Origin: Paracoccus zhejiangensis
GTDB taxonomy: Bacteria; Pseudomonadota; Alphaproteobacteria; Rhodobacterales; Rhodobacteraceae
Direction of reading: 5' to 3'
DNA length: 64,000 nt
Assembly: GCF_002847445.1 (NCBI RefSeq)
Contig: NZ_CP025430.1
Location: forward strand, 2,604,001-2,668,000
Notes under the pieces: generated by a model
The model's input: only the letters and a program-made list of their open reading frames with translations
Told to the model about the DNA's origin: nothing
The model's database searches: none
Translations under genes and position numbers: made by a program
Shown: piece after piece, positions 42,611 to 51,647 of the stretch
How the letters are laid out: every line of letters begins with the position of its first letter
Numbering within the stretch: position 1 is the stretch's first letter

Positions 42611-43956
42611 TCCGCGCCGCTTACGCCCTGATCCTGACACTCCTGGCCCTGCCGGCACAGGCCATCGAGATCCAGAACGTAACCTCGCCCGCCGGCATCA
42701 AGGCCTGGCTGGTCGAGGATCACTCGATCCCCTTCACCGCCATCTCGCTCGATTTCAGGGGCGGCGCCTCGCTGGAGGCCCCCGGCAAGCGCGGGGCCAT
42801 CAACCTGATGACCGCAACGCTGGAGGAAGGCGCCGGGCCGATGGATTCCACCGCCTTCGCGCAGGAACTCGAGGCGCTTGGCGCAAGGTTGAATTTCGAT
42901 GTCAGCGATGACGAGCTGTCGATCAATCTCAGCGCGCTGACCGAACATCGCGACGAATCTGCCGAACTCCTGCGCCTTGCGCTGACCCAGCCGCGCTTTG
43001 ACGCCGATGCGGTCGAGCGGGTGCGCGCGCAGGTGCAGGCGATCATCCGCTCCGAGGCGACCGAGCCGCAAAGCATCGCCGCCAAGGAAATGGCGCATCA
43101 GGCCTGGGGCGATCACCCCTATGGCTCGTCGGTGAACGGCACGCAGAAATCGCTGGCGGCGCTGACCCAGCAGGATCTGATTGCCGCCAAGAACCGGGTG
43201 CTGGCGCGCGACCGGGTGGTCGTGGGCGCGGCGGGCGACATCACCCCCGAGGAACTGGGCGTGCTGCTGGACACCATCCTCGGCGGGTTGCCGGAAACCG
43301 GCACCGCGCCCCTGCCCGAACCGGCGAGCCTGCAACTCACGCCGGGCGTGACCGTGGTTGACTGGGACAGCCCGCAGACCATCGTGACCTTCTCCGGGCC
43401 GGGCCTGCCGATCGACGATCCCGATTACTTCGCCGCCACGGTCGCCAATCACATCATGGGCGGCGGCGGATTTTCCTCGCGGATGATGGACGAGATCCGC
43501 GAGAAACGCGGGCTGACCTATGGCATCGGCACCGGGCTGGCGACCGGCATCTATGGCCAGACCTGGGCCGGCGGCATGGCCAGCGCCAATGAAAAGGTGG
43601 CCGAGGGCGTCGATCTGATCCGGCAGGAATGGGGCCGCATGGCCGAGGGCGTCACCGACAAGGAACTGACCGACGCCAAGACCTACCTGACCGGGGAATA
43701 TGCGCTGCGCTTTGACGGCAATGGCAAGATCGCGGGCATCCTCGCCGGGATGCAGCTGATCGGCCTGCCCATCGACTACGTCAACACCCGCAACGGCATG
43801 GTCGAGGCGGTGACGAAAGAGGATGTGCAGCGCGTGGCCGAGCGTTTGCTCAAGTCAGATGACTTGCGCTTCGTGCTGGTCGGCCGGCCCGTGGGCGTCA
43901 CGGATGATGCGGCAGCGGCCGAGGCGAGCGCCGAATCCGCGCCGCAGACGAACTGA
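42607..43956 (+). CDS. M16-family peptidase-like protein, non-catalytic partner
   Basis: A 449-residue exported M16 homologue with a signal peptide (1-19, ending LPAQAIE). The place of the zinc motif reads INLMTATLEEG, so HxxEH is missing and the protein cannot bind zinc in the usual way. It keeps the substrate-grip motif REKRGLTYGIG near 300, as in the regulatory subunit of M16B pairs. It overlaps the catalytic gene by 4 bp, so equal amounts are expected. Confidence 0.93.
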   Translation: MIRAAYALILTLLALPAQAIEIQNVTSPAGIKAWLVEDHSIPFTAISLDFRGGASLEAPGKRGAINLMTATLEEGAGPMDSTAFAQELEALGARLNFDVSDDELSINLSALTEHRDESAELLRLALTQPRFDADAVERVRAQVQAIIRSEATEPQSIAAKEMAHQAWGDHPYGSSVNGTQKSLAALTQQDLIAAKNRVLARDRVVVGAAGDITPEELGVLLDTILGGLPETGTAPLPEPASLQLTPGVTVVDWDSPQTIVTFSGPGLPIDDPDYFAATVANHIMGGGGFSSRMMDEIREKRGLTYGIGTGLATGIYGQTWAGGMASANEKVAEGVDLIRQEWGRMAEGVTDKELTDAKTYLTGEYALRFDGNGKIAGILAGMQLIGLPIDYVNTRNGMVEAVTKEDVQRVAERLLKSDDLRFVLVGRPVGVTDDAAAAEASAESAPQTN

Positions 43957-43997
43957 GGGTTCGCCCCCGGCGCGGGTAACTCGTTACCGTGGAGTCG

Positions 43998-44174
43998 TTA
44001 CGGGTTGACCCGAACGGCACCGGTTCCGCCAAGTGCGGCACCCGCCACCGCGCCCACAGGGCCGGCCACGACAGCACCGGTTGCGGCGCCGGTGGTCGCG
44101 CGGGTCGCGGTGTTCGGTCCGCAGGCCGCCAGCGTCAGGGCAGCGCCGCACAGAAGGATAGCGATTTTCGTCAT
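43998..44174 (-). CDS. Small glycine-zipper lipoprotein
   Basis: A 58-residue lipoprotein. The signal MTKIAILLCGAALTLAAC ends in a good lipobox (LAAC), so Cys18 would be lipidated. The mature 40 residues are rich in Gly, Ala and Thr, with a glycine-zipper pattern (GAVVAGPVGAVAGAALGG) that may insert in or lie on a membrane. AAGGAG is 7 nt before the ATG, which supports expression. Function unknown. It is too short and unlike the beta-sandwich fold to be TssJ. Confidence 0.8.
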   Translation of the reverse strand: MTKIAILLCGAALTLAACGPNTATRATTGAATGAVVAGPVGAVAGAALGGTGAVRVNP

Positions 44175-44302
44175 GGCCAATCTCCTTGAGTTGAATGTGT
44201 TTGCCCGGTTCAACGAATGATTGGGCAATCCGGTTTCCTCGCTGCGACGATCCCGGGATGAATTCCTTCCCGCAGCCTGCCCGCAATGCTATATCTGGGG
44301 TC

Positions 44303-46147
44303 ATGAACAGTCAGGCACCCCATATCCGCCCTGTTATCCGGCAGTTGGACGAGGCCGCCGCGAATCGCATCGCGGCTGGCGAGGTGGTGGAACGTCCTGC
44401 TTCGGCGGTGAAGGAACTGGTCGAGAACGCGCTGGATGCCGGCGCGACCCGCATCGACATCACCATCGCCGATGGCGGCAAGAGCCTGATCCGGGTCAGC
44501 GATGACGGCTGCGGCATGCTGGCCGAGGACCTGCCCTTGGCACTGGCGCGCCATGCCACCAGCAAGATCGACGGCTCGGACCTGCTGAACATCCGCAGCT
44601 TCGGCTTTCGCGGCGAGGCCCTGCCCAGCCTTGGCGCGGTGGGGCGGCTGACCATCACCTCGCGCGCCGCGGGCGCGGACGGGGCCAGCATCACCGTGGC
44701 CGGTGGGCGGATGCAGCCCGTGCGCCCTGCCAGCGGCAATCGCGGCACCGTGGTCGAGCTGCGCGACCTGTTCTTCGCCACGCCCGCGCGGCTGAAATTC
44801 ATGCGCACCGACCGCGCCGAGGCGCAGGCCATCGCCGATGTGGTCAAGCGCCTTGCCATGGCCGAGCCCTATGTCGGCTTCACCCTGACCGATGGCGACC
44901 GCGTGGTGTTTCGTGCCGATGCCGAGCAGGGGGAGCTGTTCGGCGCGCTGCAGGCGCGACTGGCCCGCGTCATGGGCCGCGACTTCATCGACAATGCCCT
45001 GCCGATCGACGCCACCCGCGACGAGATCACCCTGACCGGCTTTGCCGCCCTGCCCACCTATTCGCGCGGCGCGGCGGTGGCGCAGCACGTCTATGTCAAC
45101 GGCCGCCCGGTGCGGGACAAGCTGCTGACCGGGGCGATGCGGGCGGGTTACATGGATGTGCTGGCCTCGGGTCGGCATCCGGCGGCGGTGCTGTTCCTGA
45201 CCTGTGACCCGCAGCTGGTCGATGTGAACGTCCACCCAGCCAAGGCCGAGGTGCGCTTCCGCGATCCCGGTCTGGCGCGCGGCCTCGTGGTCAGTGCGCT
45301 GCGGCACGCACTGGCGGGGGCCGGGCATCGCGCCTCGTCGACGGTTGGCACGGCGACGCTCGGGGCCTTCCGGGTCGAGCCGGAAGGTGTCGCCCCCCCC
45401 CGCCCGTACCAGATGGATTATCGCCCCTCGGCCAGCGCCCGACGCGCCTCGCTGGACCTGCAGGCGCCGGTCTTCGAGGCCCCCGTTTTCGAGAGCCCCG
45501 GTTTCGCCGAATCCCCCTCGGCCCGGTTCGAGCCGATGCCAGAGACCGTGCCCGAACCCGTCGCCGCGCCTCTCGGCGCCGCCCGCGCACAGATCCACGA
45601 GAATTACATCATCGCCCAGACCGAGGACGGGCTGGTCATCGTCGATCAGCACGCCGCCCATGAGCGGCTGGTCTATGAACGGCTGAAGGCGCAGGCCGAG
45701 GAGAACGGCATCGCCAGCCAGTCGCTGCTGATCCCCGAAATCGTCGAGCTGTCCGAGGCCGAGGCCGCGCAGATCCTGTCCATCGCCGGGGATCTCGCAG
45801 AACTGGGGCTGGTGATCGAACCCTTCGGCGGCGGCAGCGTCGCCGTGCGCGAGGTGCCGGCACTGCTGACCCGGCTGAACGCCGGCGCGCTGATCCGCGA
45901 CATCCTTGACGATCTGGACGATCAAGGCGCCTCGGACCGGCTGAGGGGGCGGATCGATGCGGTGCTCTCATCCATGGCCTGCCATGGTTCGGTCCGCTCG
46001 GGCCGGCGGATGACGGCGGACGAGATGAACGCGCTGCTGCGCGAGATGGAACGGGTGCCGAAATCCGGCCAGTGCAACCATGGCCGGCCCACCTGGGTCA
46101 AATTGCCACTGGCCGATATCGAGCGATTGTTCGGCCGCAAGGATTGA
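44303..46147 (+). CDS. mutL: DNA mismatch repair protein MutL
   Basis: A 614-residue GHKL-type ATPase that links MutS mismatch recognition to strand removal. N-terminal motifs are [12 protein letters not shown] (37-48), DDGCGM (67-72) and GFRGEAL (101-107). After a variable linker the C-terminal dimer domain has [12 protein letters not shown], the metal-dependent nicking motif DQHAx2Ex4E, with ACHGSVRSG and QCNHGRPT, so this is an endonuclease-type MutL, as expected where no MutH exists. Start chosen at [10 protein letters not shown]; an upstream in-frame extension lacks a ribosome site. Confidence 0.97.
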   Translation: MNSQAPHIRPVIRQLDEAAANRIAAGEVVERPASAVKELVENALDAGATRIDITIADGGKSLIRVSDDGCGMLAEDLPLALARHATSKIDGSDLLNIRSFGFRGEALPSLGAVGRLTITSRAAGADGASITVAGGRMQPVRPASGNRGTVVELRDLFFATPARLKFMRTDRAEAQAIADVVKRLAMAEPYVGFTLTDGDRVVFRADAEQGELFGALQARLARVMGRDFIDNALPIDATRDEITLTGFAALPTYSRGAAVAQHVYVNGRPVRDKLLTGAMRAGYMDVLASGRHPAAVLFLTCDPQLVDVNVHPAKAEVRFRDPGLARGLVVSALRHALAGAGHRASSTVGTATLGAFRVEPEGVAPPRPYQMDYRPSASARRASLDLQAPVFEAPVFESPGFAESPSARFEPMPETVPEPVAAPLGAARAQIHENYIIAQTEDGLVIVDQHAAHERLVYERLKAQAEENGIASQSLLIPEIVELSEAEAAQILSIAGDLAELGLVIEPFGGGSVAVREVPALLTRLNAGALIRDILDDLDDQGASDRLRGRIDAVLSSMACHGSVRSGRRMTADEMNALLREMERVPKSGQCNHGRPTWVKLPLADIERLFGRKD

Positions 46148-46170
46148 CCCGCAGGCCGGCGAGGCCCACC

Positions 46171-46566
46171 ATGGGCCAACCCGAAAGGCCCGTCATGCTG
46201 CAGATTGCCCCGGACAAGATCGCCCATGTCATCATCCGCGCCCGCGAATATGGCAGCAGCATTGATGCCTGGGCCGATAACGGCCAGCGCCGCCAATATG
46301 GCACCCGGACCGAACTGCATGATTTCATCGAAAGCCTGAACGAGGACGAGCAGGCCAGCCTGGTCGCGGTCATGTGGATCGGCCGCGACAGCTTTGACGC
46401 CGAGGATCTGGACGAGGCCATCGCCACCGCACGGGCGGAACGCACCACGCCGACCGAGGATTACCTGATGGGCGACCCGCAACTGGCCGATTACCTCGAG
46501 GCCGGAATGGAAGCGCTTGGCCTCTCGCCCGAGGCGGCCGAGGACGAGTTGCAGAAGCCGGTCTAG
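46171..46566 (+). CDS. DUF3775-like small protein
   Basis: A 131-residue acidic, cytoplasmic protein resembling the DUF3775 family, with IAPDKIAHVIIRAREYGSSID and TELHDFIESLNEDEQASLVAVMWIGR. Function is unknown. An internal ATG at 46195 (MLQIAPDK) would give 123 residues and begin exactly at the conserved part, so it is a good alternative start; both have modest ribosome sites. It follows mutL by 24 bp and may be co-transcribed. Confidence 0.8.
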   Translation: MGQPERPVMLQIAPDKIAHVIIRAREYGSSIDAWADNGQRRQYGTRTELHDFIESLNEDEQASLVAVMWIGRDSFDAEDLDEAIATARAERTTPTEDYLMGDPQLADYLEAGMEALGLSPEAAEDELQKPV

Positions 46567-46656
46567 GACGTCGCTCTGATCAGCTTGCACACCCATTGGG
46601 CTGATCGGTTCAACGGGTCATGCCTGGGGCCCCGGCGGAGACTAACCACAGTGTCG

Positions 46657-47583
46657 CTACATGCCGCATACCTGACGCATGGCCTGAACGGCTTTCGATG
46701 ATCCGCCGAGATCAAAGGCCACGGCTTCTTCGCCCCGGCCATTCTGGATGGAAAGGGTATTGCCGCGGGCAAAGGCGTCGAGAAAATCAGTCGGAAGCGA
46801 CCCCGTGATAACCCATGCTTCATCGGGCGCGAAATAATGCATCTGCCCGGCAAATGAACTCGTTCCGCTACGCCCGGCCACCTTGAAAGAAACGGGTTCA
46901 CTCTGATCATCAACGCGCTGCAGCGCATCACCCCCATACCCATAGAGAGACCCCATGAACCCCTTCCCCATGCGAGGGTTGCACCCACCCGAGAAGGTGG
47001 TTCTGCCATCCCGTGCGGTGCCGGTGACCGTCACCCCGGCAGGGGAGTTTTGGGCCGTTGCGACCCAGTTGCCGCTGCTCCGCGCGGCGGTTGCCGGGCT
47101 GTTTTCGGGTGCTTCGTTGGCGCCAAGCTCCAGCACGAAGGTGCGTTCGCCTGTCGGGCAGCAATGAGCATCATTTGCTTGCGGGACGGTTGTTGTCACT
47201 GTCACGCGACCGGGAGCAAAAGAGACGCCCCGTGGCTCGTAGCCGAATACCTCTTCGTTGGGGACCGTCCGGGCCAGTTCATATTCCCCGTCCGCGTCGA
47301 GCCAGATCCAGGTCGCCAGTCGCTCCGCGCTGCCGCCAGCATCGTAGTAGACGAAGGACACGGCATCGCTTGTCCCGCGACCCGTCAAGTCACCATAGAA
47401 GATGTGCACCTGTGGATAGCGCAAGTTCGCGCTTCTGATTTGCGCCTCGATGGCCCCTGCCGCGTTGCCCTGCAGGCCCTCGATCTCCTGGGCGGTGGCC
47501 CCGACGGGGGCTGACAGGAAGGGAAGACCCATTGCAGCAGCTAGAGCCAGTCGCCGCAGATACCGCCGAGTTTCACGTATCAT
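46657..47583 (-). CDS. Secreted protein of unknown function
   Basis: A 308-residue exported protein with a signal peptide (about 1-31, basic RRYLRRLALAA then APVGATAQE). The mature part begins with an FG-GAP-like stretch, VHIFYGDLTGRGTSDAVSFVYYDAGG, followed by a beta-rich region with a Cys-Cys pair (AHCCPTGERTFVLEL) and a C-terminal domain with two more Cys. GGAGG lies 5 nt before the ATG. I do not recognise the family. It sits alone between DUF3775 (convergent) and a 330-bp region without genes. Confidence 0.75.
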   Translation of the reverse strand: MIRETRRYLRRLALAAAMGLPFLSAPVGATAQEIEGLQGNAAGAIEAQIRSANLRYPQVHIFYGDLTGRGTSDAVSFVYYDAGGSAERLATWIWLDADGEYELARTVPNEEVFGYEPRGVSFAPGRVTVTTTVPQANDAHCCPTGERTFVLELGANEAPENSPATAARSSGNWVATAQNSPAGVTVTGTARDGRTTFSGGCNPRMGKGFMGSLYGYGGDALQRVDDQSEPVSFKVAGRSGTSSFAGQMHYFAPDEAWVITGSLPTDFLDAFARGNTLSIQNGRGEEAVAFDLGGSSKAVQAMRQVCGM

Positions 47584-47914
47584 CCTTGCCTCCATTTGGA
47601 TCGACGGGACGCTTGGCACTGCCCCTTGTTCAGATACTGGATGCTATGGACGATCAACCGACATCATCGCCGTGCCGCCTGATCATTCTGAGAGATGTCG
47701 AGTCCTAGCTGCGGCTCCTGCGCAGCGGACTCTCCACCGAGTTATGATAACCATGGTACGAAAGCAATCTCCCGCAGGGAAATTCCTGGCCCCGCAACAT
47801 GTCCAGACTACCACGTGACCCTGCGATCAGGCAAGTTCACCGCGCAGTCTGGCCTCCGCTGCCAGATGACTGCCGATGACCTCTCGGGACGAACAACTGC
47901 CTGAAATTGCTCGT
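47584..47914. other. Gene-free stretch
   Basis: About 330 bp with visibly lower GC than its surroundings. I see no open frame with a ribosome site, no tRNA-like cloverleaf and no clear repeat. The part next to 47583 must carry the promoter of the secreted protein; the rest may be decayed sequence. Confidence 0.5.
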
Positions 47915-49141
47915 CTAGGACGCGTCGCCGTTGCCTCGCGTCACCCGGATCATCGGCGCCTCGGGATCATCGATCAGCAGCATGATGGCGCCGTCACTGG
48001 CGACCTCGACATCGCGCACCCGGCCGATATCCTGCAGGTGCCGCGCCTCGCCGATGACCTTGCCATCGGCCAGCCGCAGCCGCACCAGCGCCATGCCGGC
48101 GAGCCCGCCGATCAGCGCGTCGCCCGACCATTCGGGGAACATCTCGCCGGTATAGAAGGCCATGCCGCTGGGGGCGATGACCGGGTCCCAGTAATAGACC
48201 GGCTGCTCCATCGCCTCGGCCTCGGTCTGGCCCTCGCCGACCGGCGCGCCGCTGTAGTCCTGACCATAGCTGATGACCGGCCAGCCGTAATTGCCCCCCG
48301 GCTCGGGTCGGTTCAGCTCGTCCCCGCCCTGCGGGCCGTGTTCCACAGTCCACAGATGACCGTCAGGCGCCAGTGCGGCAGCCTGCAGGTTGCGATGGCC
48401 AAGTGACCAGACCTTGGGCTGGCCGCCCTCGATCTCGGGATTGCCCGCCGCCGGTCCGCCTTCGGGGGCAAGGCGCAGCACCTTGCCGATATGCGTGCCC
48501 GGATCCTGCGCCAGCGGGCTCGCCTCGGGGTCCGAGCGGTCGCCGGTGGTCACGAACAGCGCGCCCTCGGGGTCAAAGACCAGCCGCGAGCCGAAATGCG
48601 AATTGCCGTGCCAGGCCGGGTCCTGCCGAAAGATCACCTCGGCATTCTCGATGGCGGTGCCATCCTCGGACAGGGTGCCGGTGGCGACGGCGGTGCGGCT
48701 GGCCGCGTAGTTGCGGCCTCGGATCAGACTTTTCCACTTGGCGCGCGGTTCGGCAAAGCTCCACCAGACGCGGCGGGTCTCGGGGAAATCATCGTTGACG
48801 ACCACGTCCAGCAAACCGCCCTGCCCGCGCGGATCGATCTCGGGCAGCCCGGTGATCGGCGCCGACAGCGCGCCTTCCGGGGAAACCATGCGCAACCGGC
48901 CCGGGCGTTCGGTGACCAGCCAGCTGCCATCCGGCAGTTCGGCCATGCCCCAGGGATGTTCCAGCCCCTCGACCACCGTGGTCGTTTCCAGCGCGATCTC
49001 ATCGGTCAGCAGCGGCGCGCGGGTCTGGCCCTCGAAGGCGGGGGCCTGTCCCGCGGCATTGGGCGGGTACTCGTTGAAATCCTGCGCCATGGCGGGGCCG
49101 ACGCAAACGAGGCACAGGGCCATTCCGGTAGATCGCAACAT
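47915..49141 (-). CDS. PQQ-type aldose sugar dehydrogenase (GSDH family), copy 1
   Basis: A 408-residue periplasmic six-bladed propeller of the soluble glucose/sorbosone dehydrogenase family (YliI/Asd-like), which oxidises aldose C1 using PQQ. The signal peptide ends near VGPAMAQD. Family motifs are EHPWGMAELPDG near 61, GQGGLLDVV near 107, the active-site His/Arg segment SHFGSRLVF near 182 and HGPQGGDELNRPEPGGNYGWP near 271. Compared with copy 2 it has a longer loop near residue 134 (AKWKSLIRGRNYAASR). Copy 2 lies 77 bp upstream on the same strand. Confidence 0.92.
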   Translation of the reverse strand: MLRSTGMALCLVCVGPAMAQDFNEYPPNAAGQAPAFEGQTRAPLLTDEIALETTTVVEGLEHPWGMAELPDGSWLVTERPGRLRMVSPEGALSAPITGLPEIDPRGQGGLLDVVVNDDFPETRRVWWSFAEPRAKWKSLIRGRNYAASRTAVATGTLSEDGTAIENAEVIFRQDPAWHGNSHFGSRLVFDPEGALFVTTGDRSDPEASPLAQDPGTHIGKVLRLAPEGGPAAGNPEIEGGQPKVWSLGHRNLQAAALAPDGHLWTVEHGPQGGDELNRPEPGGNYGWPVISYGQDYSGAPVGEGQTEAEAMEQPVYYWDPVIAPSGMAFYTGEMFPEWSGDALIGGLAGMALVRLRLADGKVIGEARHLQDIGRVRDVEVASDGAIMLLIDDPEAPMIRVTRGNGDAS

Positions 49142-49218
49142 GAAAACCCCTCGTCAGAACACAGCCACGCTTGTGCCACGCCGCGCCGTCGCATTCCAGT
49201 CTGCCGCCTGCGGAACGA

Positions 49219-50403
49219 TCACTCGGCCCGCGTCACGCGGATCATGCTGCCCTCGGGATCGTCGATCAGCAGCATCACCGCCCCGTCGCTGGCGACGTCC
49301 ACATCGCGCACCCGGCCAATATCCGGCAGATGACGCGCCTCGCCGGTCACCCGCTCGCCGTCAAGTTCCAGCCGCACCAGCGCCAGCGCGCCCATGCCGC
49401 CGACCAGCGCATCGCCCTGCCATTCGGGGAACATCTCGCCCTGGTAGAATTCCATCCCGCTCGGAGCGATGACCGGGTCCCAGTAATAGACCGGCTGCTC
49501 CATCCCCTCCGCTGCCGTCTGGCCCTCGCCGATTGGATCGCCGCTGTATTCCTGTCCATAGGTGATGACCGGCCAGCCATAGTTCCGGCCGGCCTTCGGG
49601 TGGTTCAGCTCGTCCCCGCCGCGCGGGCCATGCTCGACTGTCCAGAGCGTGCCATCGGGCGCCAGCGCCGCCGCCTGCAGGTTGCGGTGGCCATAGGACC
49701 AGATTTCCGGCTGACCGCCCTCGATCGCCGGGTTGCCGGGGGCCGCGCCGCCATCCGGACTGATCCGAAGCACCTTGCCCAGGTGCGTGGTCACATCCTG
49801 CGCCAGCTGGCGCGGCTCGGGATGCGAACGCTCGCCGGTGGTGACGTAGAGCGCGCCCTCGTTGTCGAAGACCAGCCGCGAGCCGTAATGCATGGCCGAA
49901 TCCCAGGCCGGCTGCTGCTGGAAGATGACGCGAACATCCTCCATTGCCGTTCCATCGGCAGAGAGGGTGCCGGTGCCGACGGCGGTGCCGGTCTTGCCCT
50001 CTTCGCGCGGCTCCGAGAAACTCCACCAGACCCGGCGGGTCTCGGCGAAATCATTGGCAACGGCCACGTCCAGAAGGCCACCCTGATCCCGGTTGTCGAC
50101 CTCGGGCAGGCCGGTGATGGGTTCGGAGAGGCTGCCATCCGCAGCGACAAGACGCATCCGGCCCGGCCGCTCGGTCACCAGCCAGGCGCCATCGGGCAAT
50201 TCCGCCATACCCCAGGGGTTTTCCAGCCCCTCGGCCACGGCCTCGGTCGAAAGCCGCAGGTCATCGGCCAGCACGGGCGCACGGGTCTGACCCTCGAAGG
50301 CGGGCTGCTGATCGGGCACGTTCGGCGCCTCGCTGTTGAAATCCTGGGCGCAGGCGGCGCTGGCCAGAAGGGCCGAGGCGGCGGTCAGGGCAATGCGTTT
50401 CAT
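49219..50403 (-). CDS. PQQ-type aldose sugar dehydrogenase (GSDH family), copy 2
   Basis: A 394-residue paralogue of the neighbouring gene, exported by a Sec signal (ending SAACAQD). It shares ENPWGMAELPDG, DQGGLLDVA, MHYGSRLVF, HGPRGGDELN and the C-terminal SDGAVMLLIDDPEGSMIRVTRAE with copy 1, in the same order. HGPRGGDELN is closer to the family consensus than copy 1's Gln variant. Start chosen at MKRIALTAAS, with GGAAGG 7 nt upstream. The pair is a clear tandem duplication. Confidence 0.93.
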   Translation of the reverse strand: MKRIALTAASALLASAACAQDFNSEAPNVPDQQPAFEGQTRAPVLADDLRLSTEAVAEGLENPWGMAELPDGAWLVTERPGRMRLVAADGSLSEPITGLPEVDNRDQGGLLDVAVANDFAETRRVWWSFSEPREEGKTGTAVGTGTLSADGTAMEDVRVIFQQQPAWDSAMHYGSRLVFDNEGALYVTTGERSHPEPRQLAQDVTTHLGKVLRISPDGGAAPGNPAIEGGQPEIWSYGHRNLQAAALAPDGTLWTVEHGPRGGDELNHPKAGRNYGWPVITYGQEYSGDPIGEGQTAAEGMEQPVYYWDPVIAPSGMEFYQGEMFPEWQGDALVGGMGALALVRLELDGERVTGEARHLPDIGRVRDVDVASDGAVMLLIDDPEGSMIRVTRAE

Positions 50404-50506
50404 GGCGGAACCTTCCCTTTTACAAATGCTTGGGAACCCAACCGACGCGGGGTCGATCCGTTCCGGCCCCCGCGCCGCCCGACCCTTCACATCTGCGTTG
50501 GCCGGC

Positions 50507-51646
50507 TCACGCCTTCAGGTGGTTCACCTTGGCCAGATGCTGGGCGATCTGGCCGACCTCGACCAGCCAGCCCGCCACCAGTTCGGGATCCTCGGGCGCG
50601 GCATGAACGCCCGGTGCGATCCGACCGTCGGCCACCGCCTCGACCGCCAGCGCCACCGGGATCGAGACGAGCTTGGCCATGGCCGATCCCGCCCGGTCGC
50701 CATGCGCGTCGAGCACCCATTCCTTGTGCCAGACGGTCTTGCCGCCGCGTTCGGCCTTCAGCGCCACGAACAGCACCACCCGGTCGGCCTCGCCCGGGGC
50801 ATAGGCATTGGCGCGCCAGAATTCCTCGGCCATCGCCCGCAGTCGCGCCTCGCCGGCCTCGCCCTGCAGCGTCTCGATCTCCTCGAAGACCGGGGTCCAG
50901 GCTTCCTTCCAGCCTTTCAGGCGGATGGTGCCCCGCACGAATTCATCGACCGTCCAGTCCGGATCGAACCCGTATTGCCCGAGGAAGGGCAGCGAGTCGC
51001 GATTGGGATAGACCTCGAAGCGTTCCGGCGTGGGCAAGGGCGCGTCATAGGTCTCGACCGCCAGCCAGGGCCGGGACACGTCGCGGGTCTCGCCGCCCCG
51101 GATCGATTTCGACGGCGAGCGCAGCGCCCGCAGCACGCCAAGCGGCGACCAGCTGAACTTGTAGCGGAAGGTGTTGATGTATTTCGGCACGCCCCCGCAA
51201 TAGGAGGTGAAGCTGATGACATCGCCCGGCTTGGCCACCTGCCGGTAATCGGCCACCAGCTCATGCGCCATGATGTGATCGATGCCGGGGTCCAGCCCGA
51301 CCTCGTTCACCACCGCGACGCCCGCCGCCTTGGCCGCCGCGTCAAGCGCCGCCATCTCGGGTGCGATATAGCTGGAGCTGACGAAGCGCGCGCCCTTTTC
51401 GATCGCCATCTGGGCCAGCGCCACATGCTGATCGGCGGGCAGCATCGAGACGATGATGTCGCCCTTGGTCACCGCGCCTGCCAGTGCCTCGGGCGAATAG
51501 GCGCGAATGTCGTCGGTCAGGTCGCCGACCGCCTCGCGCGCCTTGGCCTCGGTGCGGTTCCAGACCACGACCGGCCGCCCCTCGCGGATCAGGCGGCGCA
51601 GGCCGGGAATGGCGGAAAGACCGGTGCCGATCCAGTGGATGGTCAT
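50507..51646 (-). CDS. Saccharopine reductase-like (LYS9-type) dehydrogenase
   Basis: A 379-residue NAD(P)-dependent protein of the saccharopine dehydrogenase/reductase superfamily. It has a Rossmann start (IHWIGTGLSAIPGLRRLI), NEVGLDPGIDHIMAHEL near 125, which is the LYS9 hallmark, and SYCGGVPKYINTFRYKFSWSP near 160. Fungal LYS9 joins aminoadipate semialdehyde and glutamate to saccharopine. Its start lies 1 bp after the stop of the LYS1-like gene, so the two enzymes act together, in lysine breakdown or synthesis; breakdown is more usual in this bacterial group. Confidence 0.9.
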   Translation of the reverse strand: MTIHWIGTGLSAIPGLRRLIREGRPVVVWNRTEAKAREAVGDLTDDIRAYSPEALAGAVTKGDIIVSMLPADQHVALAQMAIEKGARFVSSSYIAPEMAALDAAAKAAGVAVVNEVGLDPGIDHIMAHELVADYRQVAKPGDVISFTSYCGGVPKYINTFRYKFSWSPLGVLRALRSPSKSIRGGETRDVSRPWLAVETYDAPLPTPERFEVYPNRDSLPFLGQYGFDPDWTVDEFVRGTIRLKGWKEAWTPVFEEIETLQGEAGEARLRAMAEEFWRANAYAPGEADRVVLFVALKAERGGKTVWHKEWVLDAHGDRAGSAMAKLVSIPVALAVEAVADGRIAPGVHAAPEDPELVAGWLVEVGQIAQHLAKVNHLKA

Positions 51647-51647
51647 G

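Noticed and set aside
43998..44174. Small lipoprotein considered as TssJ
   Set aside because: Its mature part is only about 40 residues with a glycine-zipper pattern; TssJ is about 150 residues and beta-rich.
46567..46656. Possible small gene between DUF3775 and the secreted protein
   Set aside because: Only 90 bp between convergent genes, with GATCAG-type inverted repeats but no start with a ribosome site.
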